Shown in pieces: positions 5,319 to 7,039 of a stretch of DNA of 7,039 bases (the first letter of the stretch is position 1; the number at the start of each line of letters is the position of its first letter). Source of the stretch: Pseudomonadota bacterium (lineage in GTDB: Bacteria; Desulfobacterota; Anaeroferrophillalia; Anaeroferrophillales; Tharpellaceae). Both the position numbers and the translations under genes were made by a program. Below the pieces are notes generated by a model that was not told the origin of the DNA, searched no databases, and saw only the letters and a list, made by a program, of their open reading frames with translations. The stretch spans positions 1-7,039 of the forward strand of contig WFRP01000315.1 of NCBI GenBank assembly GCA_015486505.1, written 5' to 3'.

Positions 5319-6874
5319 AACAGGAGACCTTGTTTTTCCGTCTTGAAGTTTTAAGTCCCCTGCACATTGGCTGTGATGAGGATTATGAACCGACCAATTT
5401 TGTCATCGATGAAAAAAACGGTGAGTTGATAAATTTCAACCCGCTTGAATTCATCAGCAACCTTAAACCGGATGACCGGGAGGAATTCTCAAAAATCTGT
5501 AACCTGGGAACGATTGCTTCCCTGCTGGATATCTACAAATTCATGCAGCGTCACGCTAATCAGGCAAAAGGCCGGCGGATACGGATCGGTACCGGTTTTC
5601 AGCGGCATTACGCCGACACCCTGCGGCTCTCGGGCCGGGATCAGCGTCGAGTGCGTAAAGAGTTAAACCAATTTCGGATTGAACGAACCGCCTTTCAGCC
5701 CTTGACCGGAATTTCATATATCCCCGGATCGGCCATTAAAGGCGCTATACGGACGGCCTTACTGAATTTGCGCAAGCCTAAATATCCAGTGCCGGTCAAC
5801 AAAGGAGACAAAAAGGCTGGACAGAAATTAGAGAGAACAATTTTTAACGACGGCAGTTTTGCGACCGATCCCATGCGGCTGGTTAAGGTTTCAGATTTTA
5901 TTGCCGAAAAAGAGCCGGCAAACCGGATTGTCTATGCCGTTGATAAAAAGAAGAAACCCTCGGAATATGAGTCTTCCGCTCCCTATCAGATTCTGGAGAT
6001 TGTTCAACCCGGAGCCACGTTTGTTGGCTCCGTCACCATTGTTTCCCCGGAAAATGAATGCGGCGAACTGCCCCATAAGCCGGTGACCACCGGAGAATTG
6101 AAAGACGCGGTTTCCCGTTTTTTTCGCCACGAAAAAGAGCGTGAAAATCGACAACTGGCGGCGGTCGGTATTGCCGCCGGCAAGATTCCGGCAGATGATG
6201 AGAAACTGCTCCTGCGAGCAGGACGACACAGCGGCGCCGAATCTTTAACGATTGACGGCTATCGGCATATCAAAATAATGCAGGGCCGCGGCAAATCTCC
6301 GAAATATCTTAACCGTGCTACCACCTTCTGGCTGGCTTCAGAGCAGAAAAAACCATCTTCATTAGCGGGACTGCAGCCTTTCGGCTGGCTCTCAGCCACA
6401 GCACTGACACCGGAAGAAGTTGAAAATATAAAAGCTACGACAAGAAAAGAACGTGAAACCCAAAAACAGAAACTGGCGGATATGGCCCAGCAGCGCCGGG
6501 CCGACGAAAAAAAGCGGCTGGCGCAAGAACAGATCCGGCTGGCAGAAGAAAAAAGGGCGGATGAAGAGAAAGCTACCCGCGTAAAGCTGGCGGAAGCGCA
6601 AAAGGAGAACTGGGAGAATCTTGCTCCAGAAGAACAGAATTTAATGATTGTTCGCGGTGATGACCTGGCCCGGGAATTTGCTTTGGAAAAGGTAAATGAC
6701 CCCTACTCTACAATTTGGTCAGATATCGACAGCACCGCCCCTGAGCAACAAAAAGCGTTAGCCCGGGCGTTCAAGGAGCGTTGGCAGAAAGAAGGCAACT
6801 GGAAGGTAAAAAAAGCCAAGAAAAAGCAGTTTGCGAAAGTGCAGAAAGTCAAGGCGATTCTGGGAGAAAATTAA
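5315..6874 (+). CDS. csm5: Csm5, RAMP subunit at the crRNA 3' end, with a long charged C-terminal coiled-coil extension
   Basis: The ATG at 5315 overlaps the csm4 stop by 4 bp, with GAGG (5304-5307) 7 bases upstream. The 519 residues exceed the roughly 350-400 usual for Csm5. The family part is residues 1 to about 365: LEVLSPLHIGCDEDYEPTNFVID (10-32), ISYIPGSAIKGAIRTALLN (133-151), and the end motif LQPFGWLSATALTP (353-366) that normally closes the protein. Csm5 caps the filament at the crRNA 3' end and helps crRNA maturation, partly by recruiting host nucleases. Beyond it comes an extra part of about 153 residues: a Lys/Glu/Arg/Ala-rich helix (about 367-430) of coiled-coil character, a mixed helical segment (431-493, with MIVRGDDLAREFALEK and a WSDID stretch), and a lysine-rich tail (497-513: KVKKAKKKQFAKVQKVK). 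The extension is in frame with no frameshift sign. Its role is unknown. Confidence 0.95.
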   Translation: MKQETLFFRLEVLSPLHIGCDEDYEPTNFVIDEKNGELINFNPLEFISNLKPDDREEFSKICNLGTIASLLDIYKFMQRHANQAKGRRIRIGTGFQRHYADTLRLSGRDQRRVRKELNQFRIERTAFQPLTGISYIPGSAIKGAIRTALLNLRKPKYPVPVNKGDKKAGQKLERTIFNDGSFATDPMRLVKVSDFIAEKEPANRIVYAVDKKKKPSEYESSAPYQILEIVQPGATFVGSVTIVSPENECGELPHKPVTTGELKDAVSRFFRHEKERENRQLAAVGIAAGKIPADDEKLLLRAGRHSGAESLTIDGYRHIKIMQGRGKSPKYLNRATTFWLASEQKKPSSLAGLQPFGWLSATALTPEEVENIKATTRKERETQKQKLADMAQQRRADEKKRLAQEQIRLAEEKRADEEKATRVKLAEAQKENWENLAPEEQNLMIVRGDDLAREFALEKVNDPYSTIWSDIDSTAPEQQKALARAFKERWQKEGNWKVKKAKKKQFAKVQKVKAILGEN

Positions 6875-6876
6875 AC

Positions 6877-7039
6877 ATGACCTCCGGCAACATCCTTATC
6901 AATCTGGTTTCCGAGCAGCCGATTCCCAATCTGATTCCGGCACTCGATTCCCGTTTTCAGATCTCCGAGGTAATTCTGCTGGTAACTGAAACAATGCGGC
7001 CGCAGGCGAAAAGGCTGCAGCGGGTCTGCAAACGACACC
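6877..7039 (+). CDS. CARF-domain effector of the Card1/Can2 (DUF1887) type, N-terminal 54 codons (3' end outside window)
   Basis: ATG 6877 is 2 bp after the csm5 stop, with GGGAG (6862-6866) 10 bases upstream, so translation is probably coupled. The visible protein begins MTSGNILINLVSEQPIPNLI, then DSRFQISEVILLVTETM and a basic helix QAKRLQRVCKRH. The strand-helix-strand pattern with NLVSEQ.IPN matches the opening of the CARF domain in Card1/Can2-type proteins (PF09002/DUF1887), where this loop binds cyclic tetra-adenylate and the C-terminal PD-(D/E)XK-like domain then cuts nucleic acids. The nuclease domain is not in the window, so catalytic status is unknown. Csm6/Csx1 proteins are the alternative but usually open differently. 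Its place directly behind csm5 fits an ancillary nuclease activated by the second messenger made by Cas10. Confidence 0.78.
   Translation, partial: MTSGNILINLVSEQPIPNLIPALDSRFQISEVILLVTETMRPQAKRLQRVCKRH

Overview
The window is the core of a type III-A (Csm) CRISPR-Cas interference operon. All genes lie on the + strand: the 3' end of cas6, complete cas10 (csm1), csm2, csm3, csm4 and csm5, and the first 54 codons of a CARF-domain gene. That gene's opening motif (NLVSEQPIPN) matches the Card1/Can2 (DUF1887) family of cyclic-oligoadenylate-activated nucleases. No CRISPR array and no adaptation gene (cas1/cas2) is in the window. The host looks bacterial: AAGGAGG-type Shine-Dalgarno sites, ATG/GTG starts, moderate GC and compact operon spacing. 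Protein style and base composition remind me of anaerobic Desulfobacterota-like bacteria, but this is only an impression.

Layout. 1-158: Cas6 C-terminus with its glycine-rich loop. 159-217: short spacer with a small dyad. 218-2788: Cas10 with intact HD nuclease motifs, a four-cysteine zinc element and an intact GGDD cyclase motif. 2789-2961: a 173-bp gap filled by a structured repeat. 2962-3378 and 3395-4111: csm2 and csm3, each behind the same strong AAGGAGGATAT sequence. 4112-4277: a 166-bp gap holding a second, inverted copy of the repeat. 4278-5318: csm4 (GTG start). 5315-6874: csm5, overlapping csm4 by 4 bp and carrying a C-terminal extension of about 150 residues with a charged coiled-coil region. 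6877 to the end: CARF effector start, 2 bp after csm5.

How the parts work together. From family knowledge, Cas6 processes the pre-crRNA, and Cas10-Csm4 and Csm5 cap a filament built from several Csm3 and Csm2 copies. Csm3 cuts target RNA (catalytic Asp34 is present). Cas10 then degrades ssDNA through its HD domain and makes cyclic oligoadenylate through its Palm2 GGDD site, which would activate the CARF effector downstream. Every key residue I checked is present, so the system looks functional.

The least ordinary features are two. First, a pair of inverted, structured repeat elements (117 and 106 bp, sharing a perfect 35-bp core) brackets exactly csm2-csm3, the two multi-copy backbone genes, which also have the strongest ribosome binding sites in the operon. 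Second, Csm5 carries the long charged tail. Together the first set suggests, as a hypothesis, cis-encoded control of subunit stoichiometry.
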